Below, piece by piece: positions 46,780 to 54,507 of a DNA stretch of 64,000 bases. A program made the translations under genes and the position numbers. The first letter of the stretch is position 1; each line of letters starts with the position of its first letter. This DNA is from Burkholderiales bacterium (GTDB taxonomy: Bacteria > Pseudomonadota > Gammaproteobacteria > Burkholderiales > Usitatibacteraceae): contig JAHCAK010000016.1 of the NCBI GenBank assembly GCA_019634955.1, positions 1-64,000 of the forward strand, read 5' to 3'. Below the pieces are notes generated by a model that searched no databases, was not told the origin of the DNA, and was given only the letters and a program-made list of their open reading frames with translations.

Positions 46780-48222
46780 TCAAGCCGCGCCGCCGAAGAC
46801 TTCGACGCCGGCGAAGCGGCAGGCGGGGGAGGCGTGGCCCACGCGGATCGCCTGGTTGGGCTCGCCCTTGCCGCAGAAGGGCGTGCCCAGCACTTCCACG
46901 GTGGCGGCATCGCCCACGCCGGTGAGCGAGCGCCAGAAGGTGGCGGAGATGCCGCGGTAGTTGGGGTTTCGCACCACCTCGGCGAGCCTGCCGCCGCGGA
47001 TCATGCGGCCCCACTCGCAGCCGAACTGGAACTTGTTGCGCGAGTCGTCGATGGACCACGAGACGTTGGTGCGCATCATCACGCCGTGCTCGATGCCGGC
47101 GACGAGCTCCTCCAGCGAGGAGGCGCCCGGCTCGATGTTGAGGTTGGCCATGCGGTCGATGGGCGGGCGGTTCCAGGCGCAGGAACGGGTGTTGGCCACG
47201 CCCGCGATGCCGGCGCGCGCCTGCGAGACCGCGCCGCCCAGCGGCCGCTCGAGGATGCCCCGGCGGATGAGGAACTGCCGCTCGGCGGCGAGCCCGTCGT
47301 CGTCCCAGCCGTAGGAGGCGTACTCGCCGGGGCGCGCGGGGTCGAAAGTCACGTCGAGCAGCTCCGAGCCGTAGCGGTAGGTGCCGAACATGTCGAGCGT
47401 GACGAAGCTCGTGCCGGCGAAGTTCCTCTCGTCGCCGAGGATGCGGTCGAGCTCCAGCGGGTGGCCGATCGACTCGTGGATCTGCAGCATCATCTGGTCG
47501 GGCATGAGCAGCACGTCCATCTTCCCGGTGGGGCAGTTGGGCGCGGCCAGGAGCTCCAGCGCCCCCTCGGCGACGGCGCGGCCGCTGCCCGCGAGGCCGA
47601 ACGCGTCGAGCACCTCGAGGCCGCCTTGCCGGCAGAAGCCGTTGCCGCGGCCGCCGTGGGTGCGCGTCTGCGTGATGCCGTCGGCGTGCGCCGTGGCGGA
47701 CATGTTCGGCACGAGGAAGTGGAACTCCTGCTCGACCTCGCCGCCGTCGGCCGTGACGTAGGCGGCGCGCGTGCGCGTGGTCCACAGGTTCGCCTCCCAG
47801 TCGACGATGCGCGGGTCGATGCGGCACTGCCGCGCCTCCGCGGCCAGCAGCTCGACCTTCTCGCGGCGCGTGAGCCGGGCGGGGTCGTCGGCGACCGCGG
47901 TGGCGAAGCGCCCGGCCGGCCGCGGCATCGCGATCCGGCCGTAGTCGGTGACGGCGCGCCCGGCCGTGAGCGCCGCCAGGCGCTTCGCGCGCATCGCCGC
48001 CTCGCGCAGCCCCGCCGGCGTGAGGTCGCTCGTGGCCGCGTAGCCGAGGCCGCCCTTGTCGATCACGGTCACCATCGCGCCGCGGTCGGTCGCGAGTTGC
48101 GGGGGCTCGGGGACGTCCTGGCGGACGGTGAGGATCTCTGAGGTTTCCTCCATGAAGCGCAAGGCGCAGAAATCGACAGCCGGGGCAACCGCCCTGAATT
48201 CGCGCGCGAGGGTTTCGATCAT
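46780..48222 (-). CDS. TldD-like zinc metallopeptidase
   Basis: 480 residues. The HExxxH motif is intact in QIHESIGHPLELDRILGDE, with GNGFCR-like and TSFVTLDMFG regions typical of TldD. It is the first gene of a two-gene operon with the partner lacking the motif, 2 bases downstream. As other bacteria carry a separate canonical tldD/pmbA pair, this may be a paralogous set with its own substrate. The ATG lies next to a 47-bp sequence repeated in inverted orientation in the upstream gap. Confidence 0.9.
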   Translation of the reverse strand: MIETLAREFRAVAPAVDFCALRFMEETSEILTVRQDVPEPPQLATDRGAMVTVIDKGGLGYAATSDLTPAGLREAAMRAKRLAALTAGRAVTDYGRIAMPRPAGRFATAVADDPARLTRREKVELLAAEARQCRIDPRIVDWEANLWTTRTRAAYVTADGGEVEQEFHFLVPNMSATAHADGITQTRTHGGRGNGFCRQGGLEVLDAFGLAGSGRAVAEGALELLAAPNCPTGKMDVLLMPDQMMLQIHESIGHPLELDRILGDERNFAGTSFVTLDMFGTYRYGSELLDVTFDPARPGEYASYGWDDDGLAAERQFLIRRGILERPLGGAVSQARAGIAGVANTRSCAWNRPPIDRMANLNIEPGASSLEELVAGIEHGVMMRTNVSWSIDDSRNKFQFGCEWGRMIRGGRLAEVVRNPNYRGISATFWRSLTGVGDAATVEVLGTPFCGKGEPNQAIRVGHASPACRFAGVEVFGGAA

Positions 48223-48624
48223 CGGGGCTCCGGCTGATGTGAAGCGGCCGCCTTGCGGCGGCCTTGGCCGGCATTTTACCCCGGAGTTCGGGCCCACCTC
48301 CCGCGCGGCGTGCAAACGCCGCCCTGCCGCCGCGAGGCGGCCCCGTTCTTTCGGCCGGGGCCCCGATGATCGACCCACGCGCGTCGATCAGGATGGAGGC
48401 ACATCGTCGTGCAGGGAGGCGGCGTCGAGCGAAGGGCCGCCCGGGAGGCCGGGGAGGTGTGGTGTGGCTCGGATTCTGGTTTTCGGCCGACTTCAATTCC
48501 CTCCGAAGTCGTCACCCCCGCCTATGTCTCGAAGCCCCCGAAGCTGTCGCCCGGCGCCCCTTCGCTCGGCCGAAAACCAGAAACGAGCCACACCACACCT
48601 CCCCGGCCCGAAAACCGGGGGACT
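48223..48624. other. 402-bp noncoding gap with inverted repeats
   Basis: No convincing gene on either strand. Bases 48217-48262 (minus) and about 48326-48373 (plus) are similar inverted copies, each ending in GCCCCGATGATCGA, which in the first copy contains the tldD start. A longer inverted repeat at 48447-48608 is listed separately. CGATGATCGACC...GTCGATC (48365-48389) forms another small hairpin. CCCCGG...CCGGGG (48601-48620) forms one more just after the GNAT stop. Confidence 0.6.
48447..48608. repeat. long inverted repeat, 43-44-base arms
   Basis: Arms 48447-48490 and 48566-48608 are reverse complements except for one substitution and one indel; each begins GGCCGGGGAGGTGTGGTGTG and ends GGTTTTCGGCCGA on its own strand. 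The 75-base centre has no recognised motif. The structure resembles a miniature inverted-repeat element or a strongly folding RNA. No flanking target duplication was identified. Confidence 0.85.
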
Positions 48625-49122
48625 TCACCTCCGGGCAGGCCAGCCATTCGCAAACGCGGTGAACTCCGGCTCCGTCATGCGCACGAGTTCCCACTCCGGC
48701 AACACCCGGCCTCCAAGCGACTCGTAGAACCGGATCGACGGCTCGTTCCAGTCCAGCACCCGCCACTCGAAGCGCCCGCACCCGCGCTCGACGCAGAGCT
48801 GCGCGAGGTGGCGCAGCATGGCCTTGCCGATGCCGTGGCCGCGGTGCGCGGGCTCGACGAAGACGTCCTCGAGGTAGAGGCCGGGCTTGGCGAGGAAGGT
48901 GGAGAAGGTGGTGAAGAAGAGCGCGAAGCCCACCGCGCGCCCGCCGCGCTCGGCGAGGATGGCCTCGGCCGCGGGGCGCGGGCCGAAGAGGGCGCGCTCG
49001 AGGTCGGCGGCGGTGCCCACCTTCTGGTGCGCGAGCTTCTCGTAGACGGCGAGTTCGTGGACGAGGCGGTCGATCTCGCCGCAGTCGGCGGGCGCGGCGG
49101 GCCGCAGGAGGAATTCGGGCAT
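48625..49122 (-). CDS. GNAT family N-acetyltransferase (diamine acetyltransferase-like)
   Basis: 165 residues covering one GNAT domain. The acetyl-CoA-binding motif A is VFVEPAHRGHGIGKAML (R/Q-x-x-G-x-G/A), preceded by LYLEDVFV and followed by RVLDWNEPSIRFYESLGG, typical of spermidine/spermine or thialysine acetyltransferase-like proteins. Substrate inferred only by resemblance. The stop of gloB lies 10 bases upstream, so the two probably form an operon. Confidence 0.9.
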   Translation of the reverse strand: MPEFLLRPAAPADCGEIDRLVHELAVYEKLAHQKVGTAADLERALFGPRPAAEAILAERGGRAVGFALFFTTFSTFLAKPGLYLEDVFVEPAHRGHGIGKAMLRHLAQLCVERGCGRFEWRVLDWNEPSIRFYESLGGRVLPEWELVRMTEPEFTAFANGWPARR

Positions 49123-49131
49123 GGCGGGTCT

Positions 49132-49905
49132 CTAGCGGAAGGTGTTCTTCCACTCGCGCACGGCGGTGAAGACCTCGACCGGTGTCGCGAGCGCGCGCCC
49201 GGCGTGGCGCGAGGCGGAAGCGATCACCTCGGGCGAGGCCCAGCGCAGGAAGGGGTTGGTGGCCCGCTCGTCGGCGATCGTGCAGGGCAGCGTCGGGCGC
49301 CCGGCCGCGCGCGCGGCGGCGTCCCGCTCGCTGCGCTCGAAGAGCGCGGCGTTGCCGGGCTCCACGGCGAGGGCGAAGCGGATGTTGGACATCGTGTACT
49401 CGTGGGCGCAGTAGACGCGCGTGGCGGGCGGCAGCGCCGCGAGCTTCGCGAGGGAAGCGACCATCTGCGCCGGCGTGCCCTCGAAGAGGCGCCCGCAGCC
49501 GCAGGCGAAGAGCGTGTCGCCGCAGAACACGAGCCCGTCGCCGGCGTAGGCGATGTGGCCGCGCGTGTGGCCGGGGACCTCGAGGACGGAAAGCGCGGGC
49601 CCGAGCCCCGGCACGGTGATGCGGTCGCCCTCCGCGAGCCGGTGCGTGAGGCCGTCGATCTTCTCGCCGGCGGGGCCGTACACGGGGCAGCGCCACCGGC
49701 CGGCCAGCCACTCGACCCCGCCCACGTGGTCGCCGTGGTGGTGGGTCACGAGGATGGCGGAGAGCGCCAGGCCGCGGGCTTCGAGGAAGGCCTGCACGGG
49801 GGCCTCGTCGCCGGGGTCGACCACGGCGGCGTGGCGGCCGTCCTCGGCCACCCAGAGATAGTTGTCCTCGAAGGCCGGGACGGGATGGACCTGCACCTGC
49901 GTCAT
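49132..49905 (-). CDS. gloB: hydroxyacylglutathione hydrolase (glyoxalase II)
   Basis: 257 residues of the metallo-beta-lactamase fold. The zinc motif is [10 protein letters not shown], with further ligands in [29 protein letters not shown] and CAHEYT. The C-terminal glutathione-binding domain is present and ends in VREWKNTFR. It hydrolyses S-D-lactoylglutathione in methylglyoxal detoxification. Divergent from the methyltransferase-rnhA pair, the same arrangement as around gloB in E. coli. Confidence 0.96.
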   Translation of the reverse strand: MTQVQVHPVPAFEDNYLWVAEDGRHAAVVDPGDEAPVQAFLEARGLALSAILVTHHHGDHVGGVEWLAGRWRCPVYGPAGEKIDGLTHRLAEGDRITVPGLGPALSVLEVPGHTRGHIAYAGDGLVFCGDTLFACGCGRLFEGTPAQMVASLAKLAALPPATRVYCAHEYTMSNIRFALAVEPGNAALFERSERDAAARAAGRPTLPCTIADERATNPFLRWASPEVIASASRHAGRALATPVEVFTAVREWKNTFR

Positions 49906-49950
49906 TTCGCGTTTCCCGTTCGGGTCCTGCACCCGGGAGGCCGAGTCTAT

Positions 49951-49956
49951 TAGAAT
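49951..49956 (+). promoter_or_regulatory. -10 element giving a probable leaderless methyltransferase mRNA
   Basis: TAGAAT ends 6 bases before the ATG at 49963, exactly as in front of the epimerase gene at 4410. No Shine-Dalgarno sequence precedes the ATG. The -35 region is poor. Confidence 0.45.
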
Positions 49957-49962
49957 TGCCGC

Positions 49963-50715
49963 ATGACGACCAACCCGCTCGCCGACTGGTTCGCGACGCC
50001 GCTGGGGGCCTACCTCCTGGCCAAGGAGCGCGCGTACCTCGACGACGTGACCCCGGACATCTTCGGCTTCCACGCGCTGCAGCTGGGGCTGCCGCAGTTC
50101 GACCTGCTGCGCGAGAACCGCATCACGCACCGCATGCGCGTCGACGCGGGGGGCGAGGCGACGCTGCGCGCCAAGGGCACGGAGCTGCCCATCGCCACGC
50201 AGTCGATCGACCTGGCGCTGCTGCCGCACGTGCTGGAGTTCGCCGAGGACCCGCACGCGATCCTGCGCGAGGTCGACCGCGTGATGATGCCCGAGGGGCG
50301 GATCGTCATCCTCGGCTTCAACCCGTGGAGCCTGTGGGGCCTGCGCAGCGCGCTGGGCCCGAGGCGCCACGAGACGCCCTGGAACGGCAAGTTCGTCTCG
50401 CTCTTGCGCGTGAAGGACTGGCTCTCGCTCCTGGGATTCGAGGTCTCCGCCGGCCGGCTCGTCTGCTACGTGCCGCCGGTGAAATCGGACAAGTGGCTCG
50501 AGCGCCTCGCCTTCATGGAGCCCGCCGGCGATCGCTGGTGGGCCGTGGGCGGCGCGGTCTACATGCTGCAGGCCATCAAGCGCGTGCGCGGCGTGCGCCT
50601 CCTCACGCCCGCGTGGCAGGAGGCGGTCGCGCGCGAGAAGCGCGTGGCGCTCGCCGCCAAGCGCGAGGGGGCGGCCGGGCACCAGCGGGCGGGGTCCCTG
50701 AAGATCGTCAAGTGA
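49963..50715 (+). CDS. SAM-dependent methyltransferase-like protein (YafS neighbourhood)
   Basis: 250 residues. The class I methyltransferase core is weak at the N-terminus, where the usual GxGxG loop is replaced by [13 protein letters not shown]. The later motifs are recognisable: [41 protein letters not shown]. Its position between gloB and rnhA matches E. coli yafS. The missing SAM-binding glycines raise the possibility of altered or lost activity. The stop overlaps the rnhA GTG. Confidence 0.82.
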   Translation: MTTNPLADWFATPLGAYLLAKERAYLDDVTPDIFGFHALQLGLPQFDLLRENRITHRMRVDAGGEATLRAKGTELPIATQSIDLALLPHVLEFAEDPHAILREVDRVMMPEGRIVILGFNPWSLWGLRSALGPRRHETPWNGKFVSLLRVKDWLSLLGFEVSAGRLVCYVPPVKSDKWLERLAFMEPAGDRWWAVGGAVYMLQAIKRVRGVRLLTPAWQEAVAREKRVALAAKREGAAGHQRAGSLKIVK

Positions 50716-51173
50716 CCTCCCCCCATCGCGAAGCCGCTGCAAGAGCGGTCGAGATCTACACCGATGGCGCATGCAAGGGCAATCCCGGCCCCGGGGGCTG
50801 GGGGGCCCTGCTCACCTTCGACGGGCAGGAGAAGGAGCTGTGTGGCGGGGAGCTCACGACCACCAACAACCGCATGGAGCTCACGGCGGTGATCGAGGCG
50901 CTGGCGGCGCTGAAGCGCCCCAGCCGCGTGATCCTGCACACCGACTCGCAGTACGTGCAGAAGGGCATCACGGAGTGGATCCGCGGCTGGAAGGCGAAGG
51001 GCTGGAAGACGGCCGCGAAGGCGCCGGTGAAGAACGTCGACCTCTGGAAGCGGCTGGACGAGCTGGCCGCCTTGCACCACGTCGACTGGCGCTGGGTGAA
51101 GGGGCACGCGGGGCACGACGGCAACGAGCGGGCGGATGCGCTGGCGAACCGCGGGGTCCCTTCGGGGCGGTAG
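50712..51173 (+). CDS. rnhA: ribonuclease HI
   Basis: 153 residues from the GTG overlapping the upstream stop (GTGA). The catalytic carboxylates are in [18 protein letters not shown] (Asp), [12 protein letters not shown] (Glu), LHTDSQYV (Asp) and [16 protein letters not shown] (Asp). The basic protrusion [10 protein letters not shown] is present. It cuts RNA in RNA-DNA hybrids, including primers and R-loops. Confidence 0.97.
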   Translation: MTSPHREAAARAVEIYTDGACKGNPGPGGWGALLTFDGQEKELCGGELTTTNNRMELTAVIEALAALKRPSRVILHTDSQYVQKGITEWIRGWKAKGWKTAAKAPVKNVDLWKRLDELAALHHVDWRWVKGHAGHDGNERADALANRGVPSGR

Positions 51174-51187
51174 GGCGGGAAGACCGA

Positions 51188-51222
51188 TGGAACCGCGGAT
51201 GAACGCGGATGAACGCAGATGA
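51188..51222. repeat. GCGGATGAAC direct repeat
   Basis: Tandem GCGGATGAAC, GCGGATGAAC, GCAGATGAAG units at 10-bp spacing in the short gap between rnhA and dnaQ. The same motif is common as a dispersed repeat in many proteobacterial genomes. It is unrelated to the GGGGAC families elsewhere in the window. Confidence 0.6.
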
Positions 51223-51258
51223 AGGTGCACGAGGGCTGGCAAGGGGAGCGATGAAGGC

Positions 51259-51963
51259 ATGAGAAGGATCGTGCTCGACACCGAGACGACGGGGCTGGAG
51301 CCGTCGGAGGGCCACCGCGTGATCGAGATCGCGTGCGTGGAGCTCTTCGACCGCAGGGCCACGGGCCGCAACTTCCACCGCTACCTCAACCCGGACCGCG
51401 AGATCGACAAGGCGGCGGTCGAGATCCACGGGCTCACGACCGAGTTCCTGGCCGACAAGCCGCGCTTCGGCGACATCGCCGACGAGCTGGTGGAGTTCCT
51501 GGAAGGCGCCGAGGTCCTCATCCACAACGCGGCCTTCGACGTGGGCTTCCTCGACGCGGAGTTCGCGCTCGTCGGGCGGCCGGGCGTGAAGACGGTGTGC
51601 ACGGTGACGGACACGCTCGCCATGGCGCGCGAGCTGCACCCGGGCAAGCGCAACTCCCTCGACGCGCTGTGCGAGCGCTACCAGGTGGACAATTCGCGCC
51701 GGTCGCTGCACGGGGCGCTCCTCGACGCGCAGCTGCTCGCCGACGTATGGCTCGCGATGACCCGTGGGCAGGACACGCTCGACATCTCCCAAATGGCCGG
51801 CGCCGCCGCGGGCGAGGGCGGCGGGCGCATCGAGCGGCCGGCGCGGCTCGCGGTGGTCCGCGCGGGCCCGGACGAGCTGGCCGCTCACGCGGCCATGTGC
51901 GAGCGCATCGACGCGGAGAGCAAGGGCCGCTGCCTGTGGAAGCAGGCCGGGGCGCCCCCCTAG
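51259..51963 (+). CDS. dnaQ: DNA polymerase III epsilon subunit (3'-5' exonuclease)
   Basis: 234 residues. The DEDDh exonuclease motifs are complete: ExoI LDTETTGLEP, ExoII HNAAFDVGFLDAEF and ExoIII HGALLDAQLLADVW. The C-terminal tail (about 190-234) would contact the alpha subunit. It proofreads the replicative polymerase. The next gene starts 2 bases after the stop. Confidence 0.97.
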   Translation: MRRIVLDTETTGLEPSEGHRVIEIACVELFDRRATGRNFHRYLNPDREIDKAAVEIHGLTTEFLADKPRFGDIADELVEFLEGAEVLIHNAAFDVGFLDAEFALVGRPGVKTVCTVTDTLAMARELHPGKRNSLDALCERYQVDNSRRSLHGALLDAQLLADVWLAMTRGQDTLDISQMAGAAAGEGGGRIERPARLAVVRAGPDELAAHAAMCERIDAESKGRCLWKQAGAPP

Positions 51964-51965
51964 CC

Positions 51966-53672
51966 ATGCCCGCCGCCCCGGACACGCGCACGGAGGAGCT
52001 GAGCCGGCTGGCGGCGCGGCTGGTGGCGCTGGGGGCGATCCCGATCGCGGTCTTCTGCGGCGCCTTCGCGCTCGCGCGCGCCGCGCTCGGCGTGACGCAG
52101 CAGGCGCAGGCCCTCACCTGGATGATCGCGCTCGCGGCGGCGGTCGGCGCGGTTTTCGTGCTGGCCCGGCGCACGGCGCGCGCGCTCGACGGCGAGGTGC
52201 AGGTGATCCGCGAGGCGGTGCGCCACGTCTCGGCCGGGGCGCGGGAGACGGAGCTGCCGGAGCTGGACCCGCCGCTCGAGGGCCTCAAGCGCCAGGTCCT
52301 CTCGCTCGCCACGGACTTCCAGGCGAAGGAGCAGCGCCTGCAGGAGCGCCTCGACACCGCGCGCCAGCAGGTCTTCTTCCTCACCACGCACGACCCGCTC
52401 ACCGGGCTCGCCAACCGGAAGACCCTCGAGGAGCGGCTGGAATCGGCGCTCGCCAACGCCCGCAGCCTCGGCGGCACCCACGGGCTGGTCTATCTCGACA
52501 TCGACTTCCTGCACCGCATCAACGACGCCTTCGGCCACCTCGCCGGCGACGAGCTGCTGCGCGGCCTCGTGCCGGTGCTGAAGGCGAGCCTGCGCGAGGA
52601 GGGCCTGCTCGCGCGCATCGGCGGCGACGAGTTCGCGGTGCTGCTGGAGAACTGCAGCGCCGACTACGCGATGCAGGTGGCGCTGCGCCTTCGCGACGCC
52701 GTGCAGGCCTGGCAGTTCGAGTGGAAGGACCATGCCTTCCAGGTGGGCGTGAGCGCGGGCGTGGTGGCGATCACGCGCCTCACGCCCAGCCTCTCGGCCA
52801 TCTTCAACGAGGCCGACAGCGCCTGCTTCGCCGCCAAGGAGCAGGGCAGGAACCGCGTGGTGGCCTTCCACGAGGCGCAGGGCGCGCAGTCCATGCGCCA
52901 GACGAGCCGCGGGTGGCTGAAGCGCATCAACGACGCCATCTCGGGCGGGGCCTTCACGCTGCTCTACCAGCCGTTCCTGCCGCTCGCCGCCACGCGGGTC
53001 GCCGGCGCGCCCCCGCGGGTGGAGGCGCTGCTGCGCATGAGCGAGACGGGCGGGGAGCTGATCCTGCCGATGTCCTTCATCCCGGTGGCCGAGCGCTACG
53101 ACCTCATGCGCACCATCGACCGGTGGGTGGTGGAGCGCGCGTTCTCGGACTTCCGCCGCCTCGCGCGCGAGAGCGGCCGCGATCGCCCGGCCGAGTTCTC
53201 GATCAACCTCTCGGGCCACTCGCTCACGGCGCCGGATTTCGCCGACGTGGTGCGCGAGCTCTTCGCGCAGTACGGCGTGCCGCCGTCGAGCATCTGTTTC
53301 GAGATCACGGAGACGGCGGCCATCGCCAACGTCGAGCGCGCGCGCGGCGCGATCGAGGGGCTGCGCGCCATGGGCGCGCGCTTCTGGCTGGACGACTTCG
53401 GCAGCGGGCTTTCCTCCTTCAACTATCTCAAGCACTTCCCGGTCGACGGGCTCAAGATCGACGGGCTGTTCGTGAAGGGCGTGGCGAGGAACCCGCTGGA
53501 CCACGCCCTCGTCGAGGCGATCCAGAAGATCGCCGCTTCCCTGGGGCTCGCCACCGTCGCCGAGTGCGTGGAGAGCGAGGAGATCGCCCAGCGCCTCGTG
53601 GAGATCGGCGTGCCCTGGGGGCAGGGCTTCCACCTCGGTCCCCCCGGCCGCCTGGACGCCGTCATCCCCTGA
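51966..53672 (+). CDS. membrane GGDEF-EAL protein (cyclic-di-GMP turnover)
   Basis: 568 residues. Two N-terminal membrane helices (about 18-37 and 44-62) are followed by a HAMP-like/coiled-coil stretch to about 130. The GGDEF domain (about 132-300) has an intact RIGGDEF signature, and the EAL domain (about 320-555) has VEALLRM and the conserved DDFGSGLSSFNYLKHFPVDGLKID loop. Both domains look catalytically competent on motif evidence, so direction of activity cannot be stated. It starts 2 bases after dnaQ. Confidence 0.93.
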   Translation: MPAAPDTRTEELSRLAARLVALGAIPIAVFCGAFALARAALGVTQQAQALTWMIALAAAVGAVFVLARRTARALDGEVQVIREAVRHVSAGARETELPELDPPLEGLKRQVLSLATDFQAKEQRLQERLDTARQQVFFLTTHDPLTGLANRKTLEERLESALANARSLGGTHGLVYLDIDFLHRINDAFGHLAGDELLRGLVPVLKASLREEGLLARIGGDEFAVLLENCSADYAMQVALRLRDAVQAWQFEWKDHAFQVGVSAGVVAITRLTPSLSAIFNEADSACFAAKEQGRNRVVAFHEAQGAQSMRQTSRGWLKRINDAISGGAFTLLYQPFLPLAATRVAGAPPRVEALLRMSETGGELILPMSFIPVAERYDLMRTIDRWVVERAFSDFRRLARESGRDRPAEFSINLSGHSLTAPDFADVVRELFAQYGVPPSSICFEITETAAIANVERARGAIEGLRAMGARFWLDDFGSGLSSFNYLKHFPVDGLKIDGLFVKGVARNPLDHALVEAIQKIAASLGLATVAECVESEEIAQRLVEIGVPWGQGFHLGPPGRLDAVIP

Positions 53673-53684
53673 TCGAGACGTTCG

Positions 53685-53765
53685 GGGACTGACGTTCGGG
53701 GACTGTCCCCGATTTTGGGAACTGTCCCCGAATGTCTTGGGGACAGTCCCCAACAGGCCGGTCCC
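53685..53765. repeat. GGGGACTGTCCCC-type palindromic repeat cluster
   Basis: Four or five units of GGGGACTGTCCCC / GGGGACAGTCCCC with TTCGGGGACTG and TTTTGGG joints. It begins about 13 bases after the GGDEF-EAL stop and ends beside the cytochrome c promoter, with CCAACAGGCCGGTCCCC as the last partial unit. Confidence 0.85.
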
Positions 53766-53770
53766 CGGGC

Positions 53771-53776
53771 TATAAT
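53771..53776 (+). promoter_or_regulatory. -10 element of the cytochrome c pair
   Basis: Consensus TATAAT (GGGCTATAATTCGCG), 75 bases before the first cytochrome ATG, directly adjoining the repeat cluster. The -35 falls within the repeat and is not recognisable. Confidence 0.5.
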
Positions 53777-53851
53777 TCGCGCCGAGCCGGCGGCGGGCCT
53801 TGGGAAGAGGGCCGGTCGCCAATCCCCAAGCCCAGACCAGAACGAGACGCC

Positions 53852-54175
53852 ATGTCCCGCACCCGCCTCATCCTCGCCGCAGCCATCACCGCGGCCCTCG
53901 CCTCGACGGCCCACGCGGCCGGCGACCCCGCCGCCGGCAAGCAGAAGAATTTCCAGTGCAAGGGCTGCCACGGCATCCCCGGCTGGAAGACCGCCTTCCC
54001 GGAGGTCTACCACGTGCCGAAGCTGGGCGGCCAGCACGCCGCCTACCTCGTGACCGCCCTCAAGCAGTACAAGTCGGGCGAACGCGACCACACCACCATG
54101 CGCTCCATCGCGGCGACCCTCTCCGAGAAGGACATGGAGGATCTCGCGGCCTACTACTCGCAGGCCGGGAAGTGA
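53852..54175 (+). CDS. small periplasmic cytochrome c (class I, cytochrome c4/c553-like)
   Basis: 107 residues with an N-terminal signal peptide (to about residue 22, AHA-A). One haem motif CKGCHG lies about residue 34-38, and the axial Met is likely in HTTMRSIAATLSEKD near residue 86. GGQHAAYL and MEDLAAYYSQ match the cytochrome c553 fold. It carries electrons in the periplasm. It is followed after 8 bases by a closely similar paralogue. Confidence 0.92.
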   Translation: MSRTRLILAAAITAALASTAHAAGDPAAGKQKNFQCKGCHGIPGWKTAFPEVYHVPKLGGQHAAYLVTALKQYKSGERDHTTMRSIAATLSEKDMEDLAAYYSQAGK

Positions 54176-54183
54176 GGCGCGCC

Positions 54184-54507
54184 ATGAAGACCTTCTCCAT
54201 CGCCCTCGTGGCCCTCGCCCTTTCCGCCCCGGCCCTCGCGGCCAAGGGCAACCCCGACGCCGGCAAGGCCAAGGCGGAGACCTGCAAGGCCTGCCACGGC
54301 GAGACCGGCGCCAGCGCCAGCGCGGAATTCCCGAAGATCGGCGGCCAGCACGCCGACTACCTCGCCACCGCGCTCAGGCACTACAAGCTCGGCAAGCGCA
54401 AGAACCCCATCATGGCCGGGCAGGTCGCCACGCTCTCCGAGAAGGACATGGCGGACCTCGCGGCGTACTACGCCTCGCAGCCCGGCGGGCTCGCGCTCAA
54501 GTACTGA
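54184..54507 (+). CDS. small periplasmic cytochrome c, tandem paralogue
   Basis: 107 residues with a signal peptide of about 19 residues (ALA-A). Haem motif CKACHG is near residue 34, with GGQHADYL, NPIMAGQVATLSEKD (axial Met) and MADLAAYYAS matching the upstream copy. The two together equal a di-haem cytochrome c4 divided into separate chains. Its end overlaps the convergent methyltransferase gene by 11 bases. Confidence 0.92.
   Translation: MKTFSIALVALALSAPALAAKGNPDAGKAKAETCKACHGETGASASAEFPKIGGQHADYLATALRHYKLGKRKNPIMAGQVATLSEKDMADLAAYYASQPGGLALKY

Noticed and set aside
48264-48727. Small open frames in the tldD-GNAT gap
   Set aside because: Residues are Arg/Pro/Gly-rich, frames overlap each other on both strands, and the sequence is explained by inverted repeats and not by codon-like periodicity.
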